This document shows positions 45,501 through 55,608 of a DNA stretch of 64,000 bases, piece after piece. The position numbers were made by a program, and so were the translations under genes. The DNA lies in the NCBI GenBank assembly GCA_027475525.1, contig JAMWFC010000115.1, forward strand, positions 558,001 through 622,000, read 5' to 3'. Below the pieces are notes generated by a model, which saw only the letters and a program-made list of their open reading frames with translations, was not told where the DNA came from and ran no database searches. The stretch is from Macrolepiota albuminosa (lineage: Eukaryota > Basidiomycota > Agaricomycetes > Agaricales > Agaricaceae). Within the stretch, counting starts at the first letter, position 1. The number at the start of each line of letters is the position of its first letter.

Positions 45501-45557
45501 ACTGGATGCATATAGCGTCATTAATGCTAGTAACAAGTGTGATGCTCCGTTACAAGC
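42556..45557. other. intergenic with several simple-sequence tracts
   Basis: No convincing gene. Tracts seen: GTTGT/GTGTT units (43345-43375), GACTGC units (43455-43480), ACG repeats (43983-44007), CCCAATC then TATAT units (44100-44150), CATCAG units (44375-44403) and GTGTTGT units (44412-44435). The first 150 bp upstream of the F-box start are GC-rich, as a promoter region might be. Confidence 0.5.
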
Positions 45558-47616
45558 TCAGTCTTGTTTTTTGACCCAAGGAATCCCAAGAAAACCATTT
45601 GCATACCTATTGTTGTTTATTGAATCAAGTTCTCCTTCTCCATTGCATTTTTTTGCCCTTTTCTCTGCCTTCTCTCTCTCCTTCTCATCATGTTTGGCCT
45701 GCTCCCTCTGTGCCTCCCTCAGTCCTTTATCTGAAGTCATGACATGTGCTGAAGTATGAATTCTTTGGCCCTGCTTTCCCTGCTTCTCAGAGTGTTGATT
45801 GGCTTGGTTCTGAAGAATAGCTATTTCACGTGTTGCAAAGACTACATGGACTTCTGCAGAATCACGTTGTGCCTCTACAAGTTGCAGTTGAGCATGCAAG
45901 GCCACAATCTGATCCTCAAGTTCATGGCAGTGCTGGATAGATGAAATTGGGTTGGTGATGGAGGATAGGGATGATGAAGGACTAGATGTGCTAGGAGTAA
46001 ATAGCCGCTGTGTTGTCATTGAGCATGTACAGAGTTGATTGACATTAGAACTAGATGGTGTTAGAGTTGAGGGAGAGGGAGGCAAATAACAAGAGTTGAA
46101 CCAAACTATTGCTGAGGTTTTTGGATGAGCTGTGATGGTGCAATTGATCTGATTATTGGATTCCATATCTGGGTCAGATTCCAATGCCATTGTGCATGAC
46201 TCTTTCCATTCATCATCACTCTCCTCACTTTCACTCCCACTGCTATCCTCATCTCCCTGTCAACTAGCATATCTGCTGGGATAAAATCATCAGAGGATGC
46301 ATCAGGTGCCTGTGGTAGCCTGGTAAATGTGCAGATGCCCTCAACTTGGATTTGAGTAGAGTAACTTGGTGCAAACTCTTCTGGAGTGATATCTGACCCT
46401 TGAAAGGAGTATGATTGTGCAGGACTAATACCTGCTTTATGCCATGCCTGGATAATTATCTCTTTTTTGAATGCTTTCTCATGTGCCTTTATGTATTCCT
46501 TGACAACATATCAAAGTTCCATTCCTTCTCCTGTTTGCTCAAGTATTGCAGCACAATAACCTGACCATGCAGTACCAAGTGGTGAAAAGCCTCTGACATC
46601 AAGTGGCTGAAGATAATGGGTTGTGTGAGGAGGAAGGCAGAAGAGATGAACATTGTGTTCTTGGGCATATTCAATCATTTTGAGTGTGGTGTGTGATCCA
46701 TGTCTATCATATATTAGGAGAATGGGTTTCTCTAATCTGTTCCTTGCCTTAGCACCTGGAACAAATTGTTTTTCAAACCATTCTCATGCAATATAATCAT
46801 CAGTCCATCCATTTTTGGATGTAGCAATCCTGAAAGTATAGGTCAGTCCAACAACTTTGATGATTATAATCATTCAACTCACAACACATCAGGTACTTGA
46901 TACCAGTCCTCAAACACACTTGAGCCAGGGAAGACAAAGCATAGTTTGATCGTGTGAGTTCCATCTGCACAGACCACTTCAATGACTGTTACCAACTAAA
47001 GGTCATCACTCTTCAGGCAATATTGTGATTTATCCATGATATCAAAGATGAACTTCTTGGCTTTCTCTTTTCAGCTCCCTCCCATCTGGATGCTCTTTTC
47101 ATCCATATTGTATACATTCTCCCAAGGTATGTCATTTGCCTTCATATGCTCTGTTAGTTGCTGAGAATGATCATGAATAGTTGTATAATTGAATGCTTAT
47201 GCACATTTGGGATCAAGGCCACTGACCCACCCCAGCTTGATCTCAGGATGATGAGCAAGAAATCCTCAAGCCCAGGATTTTGAAATGGGCCACTGCTGAT
47301 GCTTTGGGAGCAGTGATTCTACTTTTGGATGAAGTGTTTTTTTACTGACTGGGTGACCCATGACTCCAAGGTACTTTATCCAATCAACAAGAGCTTCTTG
47401 TGCAGGAGTAAGAAGCAGTTGCTTTTTGTATGCCTCTGTTATATTCTCTGTCTTTCCTTTGTAACGATGCCAGAGAGTTAGATATGGGAGTTTGTGATGC
47501 TGAGCTGCACATGTAACAGAGTTAAAAACACCATGTTTCAAGTCTGTACAAGCCTTCTGTATGAGCTCCTCAGTAGCCAGACTGACAGAATTACAGTGAA
47601 TCATGGTGTAAACCAT
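45558..47616 (-). pseudogene. pogo-like (DDE_1) transposase, decayed
   Basis: In minus-strand order: a helix-turn-helix part (VFNSVTCAAQHHKLPYLTLW), the CENP-B-like second binding part (LTPAQEALVDWIKYLGVMG, FLAHHPEIKL), catalytic blocks VYNMDEKSIQMGG (first Asp), LVTVIEVVCADGTH, LLIYDRHGSH (second Asp), then HTTHYLQPLDV (third Asp), and a C-terminal part with SSIQHCHELEDQIVALHAQL, a coiled coil, and a Lys/Glu-rich tail. Several stops stand where Trp or Arg would be expected, a pattern made by C-to-T or G-to-A change. No terminal inverted repeats were found by eye. Confidence 0.7.
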
Positions 47617-47639
47617 TTTTTATCATGTTGAAGAGCAGT

Positions 47640-49530
47640 AACCAATTTGGCACTCTGCTGCATGTGGAGTTCCAATCATCTCAAGATTGTCACACTTTCT
47701 CATGTTGTATAGGAAGATGTCCGCTTTCTGGGCTTTGTTTCTCTTTTAATACTTTGGAAAATTATATATAAGACACTATAAGCATACAGAAAGGTTTGGC
47801 ATAATCAGATTTTGCACAATCCTGGTTAATCCATTTCACTGAGCTCTGGTTGATCATAAATCTTGCTCTGATTTTGCACTTTTGAAATTTTTACACTTCA
47901 ACAAATTGAATTTTCTACAAAATAAGCATAGAGACTTCTTTAAATATTATATTCATCTACTGTTTTTTTAGGAGCCAGAAAGTGAGTGTTGCATGTTGCA
48001 GAGCACAATTTTCACATAGCAAACCCTTTTTACATTGTGACACCTGACAGTAGCAACCAGGATGATCAAGCATTGCATTGTATGGCTCATTGCACTGCTT
48101 GCTCCACACTGGGTTGCTTCTTTTCATTTCATGTTGTCTCTTCTGCATGTCTTTCTTGTTATGAATAAGATGCATGTTGGAATAGATCTCAGGAAAACTA
48201 TGAATAAAGAGTGGTAGGTGACTGAACTACTACTTTTGTACTTGTTAAATAGGTGTAAGTTGGTAGATATCTATATCTGGTAGAGTATGTTGGAAGTTGG
48301 AACTAGAATAATTGCAATTGCCATGGGTGCACAGCACCTATGTAGTAAACATGTAAGTGGCTAAGTCTAGGTACATGTATGTTAGTATTGTACAGTAATG
48401 TATATAATGTTATGCAGTGTACCTGAGATGTGTAAACATAACTGAGGGTACTTGTATCTGCTGAGCATATATAAGTAGAATGGAACAAAGTATGTATGCC
48501 TTTGGCCCTTGTGTGCCCTCTTTGTCATGTCCACTGTATATCACACATGTCACACTCCAATGGAGTAAGTATAAGTATATGAGTTGGGAGTCAATATGAG
48601 TACACTTTATGGCAAGTCAGCAATGCATGTGATGCTCAAGTATCCATATATTCAAAGAAAGATACAAACTAGTACAATGGTTGGCATTGCTGAGAACCCA
48701 TAACATTTACTGGGACAAATTTGACTGGCTTACATTAACGCCAATGCAGTATGAGCACAATGGTTAGTGATGTTTTGCCCTGCTGAATCCTGTAACAGAG
48801 GCCGAGAGGAGGGGGAAAGATTGTGAGCAAGAAATAGAAACGGTAACTCCAATTCCTTGATATTTAGCAGGATAATGAATAATACATAGATGTTTGTTAT
48901 TAAAGAAAAAGTAATGGACAACTTCATACCTGTGTCAATATCAAATCAGAGCTTTTCATTTTTTTGCCTGAATTGTGAGAGGAAGGGAAAGTGAGCAAGT
49001 TTTTATACTTTACATTCTTCTTCTGTGTTTGAGACTTTTTTTGCCTGAATTGTGAGAGGAAGGGAAAGTGAGCAAGTTTTTATACTTTACATTCTTCTTC
49101 TGTGTTTGAGACGTAGGATATTCAATTGCCAATTCCAAAGCTTATAATCAGCTGTGATCCAATGATGTCAATGCTGTCAAACCTAAAAAGAACTAATAAG
49201 AACAAACTGCTCTGTAGTCCTGGAGACACGTAGTCTTTTGTCTATATGCTGACTTTACTCACATTTGCATTTGGCTGCATATAACCCACCAGTGGGACTA
49301 TATGAAGTTTTCAGAACATATAGCCATGCAGGTGAGAGGAGACATACCTAGCACTTTGAATGTCGACAACGCATGCTTGAGCAACTCCATAAGAGCGGAT
49401 GCTGACAATGAAACTGCTCATGGGTGCACAGGAATTGCTGCAGATCTGTTAGGTCATGTTATATAAAGTCTTCTCATGCTCTATTCTAGAATAAACTGCT
49501 GGTTCCAGAACAAGTTACATCAGAAAGTGC
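47640..49530. other. AT-rich, no gene recognised
   Basis: Short ORFs only. It contains one exact 77-bp duplication starting at 48959 and 49036. Confidence 0.4.
48959..49112. repeat. 77-bp tandem duplication
   Basis: Copies start at 48959 and 49036, each beginning with seven T followed by GCCTGAATTG. It lies in non-coding DNA. Confidence 0.85.
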
Positions 49531-49641
49531 CAAATGTGGCGGTCTTGGCTTTTGCAACAGCTGATAAATAGTTGTGTATATTTATTATTATTGTACGATT
49601 TGTATTTGATTGTCCAATCTGTTCTTGTTCTGCAATTGTCA

Positions 49642-51533
49642 CTATGGACAGTACAATGTCATCTAGCCACCCTTGCATTGACAACTCTAAGTATTACAAT
49701 CACTCTTGGTATTCAGACATTGTTTCTAACACTCCTAACCTGTCCTCTCACTTTGACAGCACATCTGTGGCAGCAAGTTGATTAGGTTTTTTTCATGCAT
49801 GCTCTGCTGACCTATTCAAGGCTCTTGCATGTGTGTTGTCTGATGAAGAAAAAGTTGATTAGGTTTTTTTCATGCATGCTCTGCTGACCTATTCAAGGCT
49901 CTTGCATGTGTGTTGTCTGATGAAGAAAAAAATATTTCTCTTGCTAGCCATTCAGATGTATTCTCCATATTTTGAGATACTATGAATGATGTCCCTGTTT
50001 ATTGTATACCAAAAGATAAGGCACTCAAAGCCTTTTTCAAAGTCATTTTGTCATATCATGTACTTGACATATATATCCTTGTGTGTGAGAATAAGATGCA
50101 CCCTCCATGAACCTCAGGGCCAATGACAGAGAATAGTTGATCAGTAGGTTCATCCCTATTACCCATTTCATTGATTGAGTTTGTATTTTAGCTGGTAAAC
50201 CCTTTAGACTCACTTCTAAACCTTATTGAGAAATTCCATAAAAACCTCATACAACATCTGAATAAAATAAATGCTGAATCTAGAGGAAAACAACCAAGAG
50301 ACCACCCCACCCTGAAGTTTACAGGTCCATGCATGAAGCTATATTCTGAACTCACTTCTTGGATCAGCAATAAGGGTATTCAAAACACCATAATCAATCT
50401 TACAAGTGCAGTGCTACATCTGAGTTGTCTATTGAAGGTAATCTTAATTGATATCAGTTTGAATATTGATTAAAGCTGCCTCAGGGTAACCTTTATTTAC
50501 CGTCCAATATCACAGCAATTGAAAATATCATCATTCATGAGTATTGTCCTTCCCGTCCTTATTAGAATGTCTGCTCGTTATCTTTAATATATATAGCAAA
50601 AGCAGGTCTAGCAACCAAGATCAATTAAAATATCTTCATACCGCATATGGCAGCATCATCAATGGTGCTAGTTTATATGGTTGCTTGACTATTATGCACA
50701 ATGCACTTTATTTGGCATTGCTCGTATCCTCACTCATGTTACTTCTTCCTCATGAGTATGGTGTACTAACTGGTAAAGACTCCCTGCTACAGGTAAATTG
50801 ATCTACCTTTTATTTTGTTTGAGCAACTCTGATTGCTTTTAAAGCTTTGGAGGCATGTTGGAGGGCTCAAACATCTACGTATCATTGTCAAGGCAGATTG
50901 AGCATTATGGCGAGTGTTATTCTTGGCAGCTCAGGGTGGTGACCTGCTAACCAAGTTGTCATCTGCTTTAAGTACCCTGACTGATCAAATTAACAAAGTG
51001 GCACCTGCTTGGATTGAAATTGTATTCATCCCTTCCCCTTTAAGAAGCGTCTCTGCAATGCTTTGCTTGCTACTTTGACTCCTGCATCAACCACTTCAAT
51101 GAGCAACAAAACTCAACAAGACAATAATGCAAGCCAGTTGTTTGGACCCACTCCATTCCTTGTTGGATCAGATGCCTTACCAGGACTCGTTAATTGCTTG
51201 GCAAGCTTGTCAGGTCACATAGATATTTCTCATTCAACCATTGGCAACAAGCCTGATGGTTATGAGCAGTCTTCACTTACAAGGCCTGAATTTTTTGACA
51301 ACTTGCCCACTTTTCTGAATAGTACTATTGCCTTAGGGGACCTTATGGATGTCACACCTGATGATTTCTATATTGACCTGTCTCCTAGTACAAATGCACT
51401 TGTCTGTGCATTGGAAGACACCACAGGTTCCAAAAACCTCAACCAGTTAACTGATGTACCTTCCTCTCCAAATAACGTCTGTGCATTGGAGGACGCTATG
51501 GACATATCACTGATAGGCTTCTACTCGGACTGA
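49642..51533 (+). pseudogene. decayed reading frame, unknown family
   Basis: Consecutive plus-strand segments look like one decayed protein: MDSTMSSSHPCIDNSKYYNH, FFHACSADLFKALACVLSDE, VPVYCIPKDKALKAFFKVIL, SLLNLIEKFHKNLIQHLNKI and KFTGPCMKLYSELTSWISNK, then a last open stretch, 51063-51533 (156 codons), ending LIGFYSD. The end is shared with 15545-15560, which makes a transposon origin likely. I do not recognise the family. A 77-bp duplication at 49775/49852 breaks the frame near the start. Confidence 0.35.
49775..49928. repeat. 77-bp tandem duplication
   Basis: Copies start at 49775 and 49852. Collapsing it links the short upstream frame to FFHACSADLFKAL. Confidence 0.85.
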
Positions 51534-51632
51534 GCGCATCAAGGGATATTATAGGCCAACCAACACTTGACGTACTGAGGACTCTAGCGACCAGTTGGGA
51601 ATATAGAGCAGCCCTAGCTCTGGCAACCTACT

Positions 51633-51867
51633 TGTAACGGAGTTACAGAGATTGTGAGAGCTTAGGTTCACACTGCACAGAATCAGACCAGTCCGGTCTA
51701 TTGACTATGTAGTATCAACACAAAATAAGCTGCTTTGTAAGCAGCTGGTAAACTAATTTATATAATAATGTAAATTAATATTATATTATAATAAATATAA
51801 TATAATAGTATCTACTGTAAGGTAAGTAAAGCTATGTGGCCAACGCCACATAGCGGACTACGCTACA
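51633..51867 (-). repeat. Gypsy-B 3' LTR
   Basis: Begins TGTAACGGAGTTACAG and ends GCTACA on the plus strand. Very AT-rich in the middle (ATTATATTATAATAAATATAA). Same length as the other LTR. Confidence 0.9.
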
Positions 51868-51912
51868 CACCCCCCAATCAGACCGAGCTACGGTCTTGAG
51901 ATAATACGACGG

Positions 51913-53631
51913 TCATGCCGTCGGTAAGTCAGGGACAGGGGCAATGGGAGAGTCCCCAGGCTCCCGGAATGGATCGGCAGTCGCGTCGTCCATGTCGTAG
52001 TCGAGGAGTTCATCCTCGGGTGCGGGCACGTAGGAAGTACCCGAAGGCCCTGCTACTGGCAGGGAATCGTCATAGTCCTGGAGGGGGGACAGTGTGAGAT
52101 TGGGGTCGATGGTTGACCCCGGGACAGGTGGTTGGGGATCAGGCAGATCCCCGGTGTCGGACGGGTACTGGCACGTCCAGATTTCGCGGGCATGAATGTC
52201 TTGCCCGATGGAGAGGTACATCCCCTTGGTGAGCGCGTCGTCGTATGCACAACGACTGTCCTGCTGCTGGAGCATCAGGCATTGGCGATCGCCAATGGTG
52301 GCCTCGCGCCACCCATCCCACTGAGGGATGGACTGGGGTGTACCGTAGTGGTCGAGGCGTTGTAGCCTCTCGTCGTCGATAGCAGCCGCCTTGTTGTAGA
52401 GCCGGCTGTCGCTGAAGAATAGATGGGCCAAGTAGGTGACCCCATAAGTGTACGCGTGGTCAGCCCAGCTGACCGGAATTTGATTGTGAAGAAGGACGCG
52501 TAACGCGTCCGAAGTGGTGAATACGGAAGCTGACGCTTCTGGGATGTCCACAGCCCGAACCTCGAAGGTAGGGTCGTCGGCGTGGAGAGGCTCAAAGGCT
52601 TGCCCCGTGGCCGCCTCGTACTCAGCCACGGCCTCTTTGTAGAGGCCTGGCCTGGCGAAGACGTAGGCCAGGTACTTGTATACCGTGGCCTTGGAGGGGC
52701 GGCTGGCGCTGAGGGCGCGTACAAGCGCAAACCCAAAGAGGCTGCGCCAATGAATGCGCATGGCTCGGTCCATGGCCAGACCGGTCCACACGTTGGACGT
52801 CCCAGGGCGTCCATAGAGGAGGGCATATGAGCCCAGGTAGTCCAAAGCAAATGGTTGCTTTGGATCAGGGGGGGTAAGGCCGACGAAGGCAATTTTCCCT
52901 CCCTCTTTGCGGCGATAGAGCCGCGACGGCACAATCATTCGCGGGACGTTCTCCCGCTCCTCTGGACTCGCAAAGGGTACCGCGATAGTCCTATACTCGA
53001 CCTCGTCGAGTAAATGAGACATAGCTCTGTCTCGGGCCATAGGGTGGCAGCTGAGCGCCACCCACTTGAATTCGTTGAGCAAGAGGTAGCCCAACTGACG
53101 CTGACGAAGCGGCGTAAACTGGTTGTTAACCAGTGCGTGAAGTCTGCGGACTTCTCGAGGACTGCGGGGAAACCCGCGAGGTGCAACTTGGTACACCTTA
53201 CTGTTGTGGGGCGTCGCCGCGGCGTTGCCCTGTTTATCGTCCTCGAAGGACCTGGCTGCGTGGGCTTCTTGCCCGACGAAGATGGTATTGGTCATTGGCG
53301 ACCAATAGAATTGGGGAGCCAACCCCGCGCCAAAGAATGAGTTCTGGCGCTCAATAGTGTGATCACGGTAGATCACCACACCGAGCGCATCAGGGATGCG
53401 CCCGGTTTTGTCCTCAAGGAGGGCGGCCCCTCGTTTGGCGCTGTTCTGCGCCCGACGCTCCATCTTGGCTCGTAGATTGCTGTTGCGCCGTTTGCGCGCC
53501 ATACGTTGTGCCGCTGTCTCGTGCGGCACTGGGGATTCCATACGAGCCTCTTTAGGCTCCTCATACCAATTGTCATCAGAGGGCGGGGAAGGCAGCCTCT
53601 CCGGCTCCGACTTCTCAGATTGTGGGTCCAT
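51913..53631 (-). CDS. Gypsy-B ORF Y, unknown protein of about 572 residues
   Basis: An intact minus-strand frame from ATG at 53631 (MDPQSEKSEPERLPSPPSDD) to the stop at 51913-51915, between integrase and the 3' LTR. The N-terminal 100 residues are charged and Arg-rich (RMARKRRNSNLRAKMERRAQ). A large part looks like a folded globular domain with many aromatics and helices (QLGYLLLNEFKWVALSCHPM, ATVYKYLAYVFARPGLYKEA, WADHAYTYGVTYLAHLFFSD). The C-terminus is acidic and Pro-rich. There is no signal peptide or membrane segment, so it is unlike an envelope. I do not recognise the family. Being uninterrupted in a young element suggests it is under selection or freshly copied. Confidence 0.6.
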   Translation of the reverse strand: MDPQSEKSEPERLPSPPSDDNWYEEPKEARMESPVPHETAAQRMARKRRNSNLRAKMERRAQNSAKRGAALLEDKTGRIPDALGVVIYRDHTIERQNSFFGAGLAPQFYWSPMTNTIFVGQEAHAARSFEDDKQGNAAATPHNSKVYQVAPRGFPRSPREVRRLHALVNNQFTPLRQRQLGYLLLNEFKWVALSCHPMARDRAMSHLLDEVEYRTIAVPFASPEERENVPRMIVPSRLYRRKEGGKIAFVGLTPPDPKQPFALDYLGSYALLYGRPGTSNVWTGLAMDRAMRIHWRSLFGFALVRALSASRPSKATVYKYLAYVFARPGLYKEAVAEYEAATGQAFEPLHADDPTFEVRAVDIPEASASVFTTSDALRVLLHNQIPVSWADHAYTYGVTYLAHLFFSDSRLYNKAAAIDDERLQRLDHYGTPQSIPQWDGWREATIGDRQCLMLQQQDSRCAYDDALTKGMYLSIGQDIHAREIWTCQYPSDTGDLPDPQPPVPGSTIDPNLTLSPLQDYDDSLPVAGPSGTSYVPAPEDELLDYDMDDATADPFREPGDSPIAPVPDLPTA

Positions 53632-53669
53632 TGCCCACACACACCGCGGGAGTCAGGCTGGCAGGCCCT

Positions 53670-55289
53670 CTACCAGTATAGCGGGTAAAAAGGGGATGTT
53701 CGCCCCTGGGGCCCCTTTCGGGGCATCCTCGGGGAAGTGCACGTTGACGTAGGCGCGCCCTTCCGGTTGCTTACCCCGACGATCCTTTCGGGGTTGTGAG
53801 GCCTGGCCTCAGTGGGGCGTGTGCTCACGCCCCTGGAACTCTGCTCCCCAGAGTACGTGGTGGATACCACGGATACTGGTCGCGAAGACGCGACCTCAGA
53901 CGCGCCGCTGGCGAGGCGCTGGATAAGCCGGGGGGCGGCTGGAGCAGGAACATCTTCATAGGGGAGGATGTCCCGTCCTAGACCGGCCTCCCGGCCAGGG
54001 GCAGCAACGCTCGACTTAATCGAGCGGGAGGGCGCATCCTCCACTCCTTGCCGACGTGCCCTTTTGCTGGAGTCGGTGTCCCGACTCGGGGGTGTAGTCT
54101 GCCGCTTACGAGCGGCCGAAAGGGCAAGGAGATCAGTTTTGCGCTGAGCGCGCATATGATCCATGTTGTCCATCATCCGGCAGATGAGGACGACTGCCTC
54201 CGCATCGCAGAGGAATGATGACTCTGCGGGTACATCGTACCTGTTATCTCCCAGACGTTGGAGAAGGGTAGCCAGGACTAAGTCCTGGGGAATGATGACT
54301 CTGCGGGTACATCGTACCTGTTATCTCCCAGACGTTGGAGAAGGGTAGCCAGGACTAAGTCCTGGCTGTGAGTGGGCTTGACAGCCCGTGCTTTTCCTTT
54401 GTCGCGTCAAGGACGCGACTCTTCTTCCAAGCTGGGCTCGGATTGGTGCGGCATTTCCAGCCGCTGTAGCAAGGAGAGCTTGGCCAAGCTCTCCGTCGGC
54501 GCATCAGCTGATGAACTGATGCTCCGTTCTGTATTGAGAGTTTCTGTACTCTCGATGGCCGCGGTGGCCTGCCCGAGGGATGCTTTGCGTCCCTCTAGAT
54601 TGTCAATTGGTGCTGTGGTTCTGTACTCTCGATGGCCGCGGTGGCCTGCCCGAGGGATGCTTTGCGTCCCTCTAGATTGTCAATTGGTGCTGTGGTCGAC
54701 AGAGAAATCGACCGGCCTCCCTTGGCTTGCGACTCATGCGAGTCGCTGTACTGGGGCATTGCGCCCCAAGCCCCCATCCAAGCCGGGGGGTACGGCATCA
54801 TTACGGGCACACCACCCATCCCAGGGTAGTGTGCCGGGGCGGTAAACTGGGGAAAAGGATGTGTCCCCAGTTGCCCTGTTGCCGGTATGGGGGCAAGCTG
54901 CCTCCATGCCGACGCTGCTTGGGGGCTGACTAGCCCCCCGTAGGCCTGTTGCTGGAATTGGCCCTCGGTGTGATGTGGCGCATAAGCGCCCGGTGCTGGT
55001 TGTTGGGGCTGATAGCCGCCCACAGGTGCGTTCTGGGGCATGAAGTTGCCCTGCATGGTTTGAAGTGGTGGATAGCCACTGATCACCGGCTGCTGCGGCA
55101 GGTAGCCCGCCGCTGGTGGTTGCTGCTGCTGTGGGAAGCCCACAGCTGGTTGCGATTGTCCCCACTGGGGCGCATTTTGGGTCAGCGGGGGAGCCATCTG
55201 CCCCCCCCTTCAGCCGACAGTAAGACCGACGGCGTACTCTCAAACTGCTGCTGCTGCTGGTCACTCAAGTCCACGGGCATGCTGTCCAT
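53670..55289 (-). CDS. Gypsy-B ORF X, Gln/Pro-rich protein (frame interrupted)
   Basis: Minus strand. ATG at 55289 begins MDSMPVDLSDQQQQQQFEST. A run of eight C on the plus strand (55201-55208) puts the next part, MAPPLTQNAPQWGQSQPAVG and a long Gln/Pro/Gly/Tyr-rich stretch (to about 54760), in another frame; nine would keep it open. Two 77-bp duplications (54212 and 54542) then separate it from the last part, 53670-54176, which is Arg/Ser/Pro-rich (KRARRQGVEDAPSRSIKSSV). It ends 39 bp before ORF Y's start. It could be one protein of roughly 490 residues once the faults are removed. Composition suggests a disordered, condensate- or RNA-associated protein; I know no homologue. Confidence 0.45.
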
Positions 55290-55608
55290 GGTTGGGGAAA
55301 AAAGCGAAAAAGAAATTTCGCCTTGAAATTTCGCCTTTTAAGACGTGTTTCAGCCACAGCTGCTGACCAACTCAGCCAAGCCGCGATCGGCACTGCTGAT
55401 CAAATTAAGCGCCGGCACGCTTACTTAATTGATGTGGGCGCTTAACGCCCTTCAACTCCAAATAACGGTCAAGTGCCGCTAACTTGGAGCAATGGGAGTG
55501 TGGCTCCCATGTTGTGTCCCCCAGGGACCATCGTACTTCAAACTCAAGCGTGTTACGCTCAGTCCACCGGTGCCCAATTATGCACTCGACGAACCATTTG
55601 TCATCGTC

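Noticed and set aside
51913..53631. Envelope-like protein (errantivirus-style)
   Set aside because: No signal peptide, no membrane segment and no furin-like site are visible.
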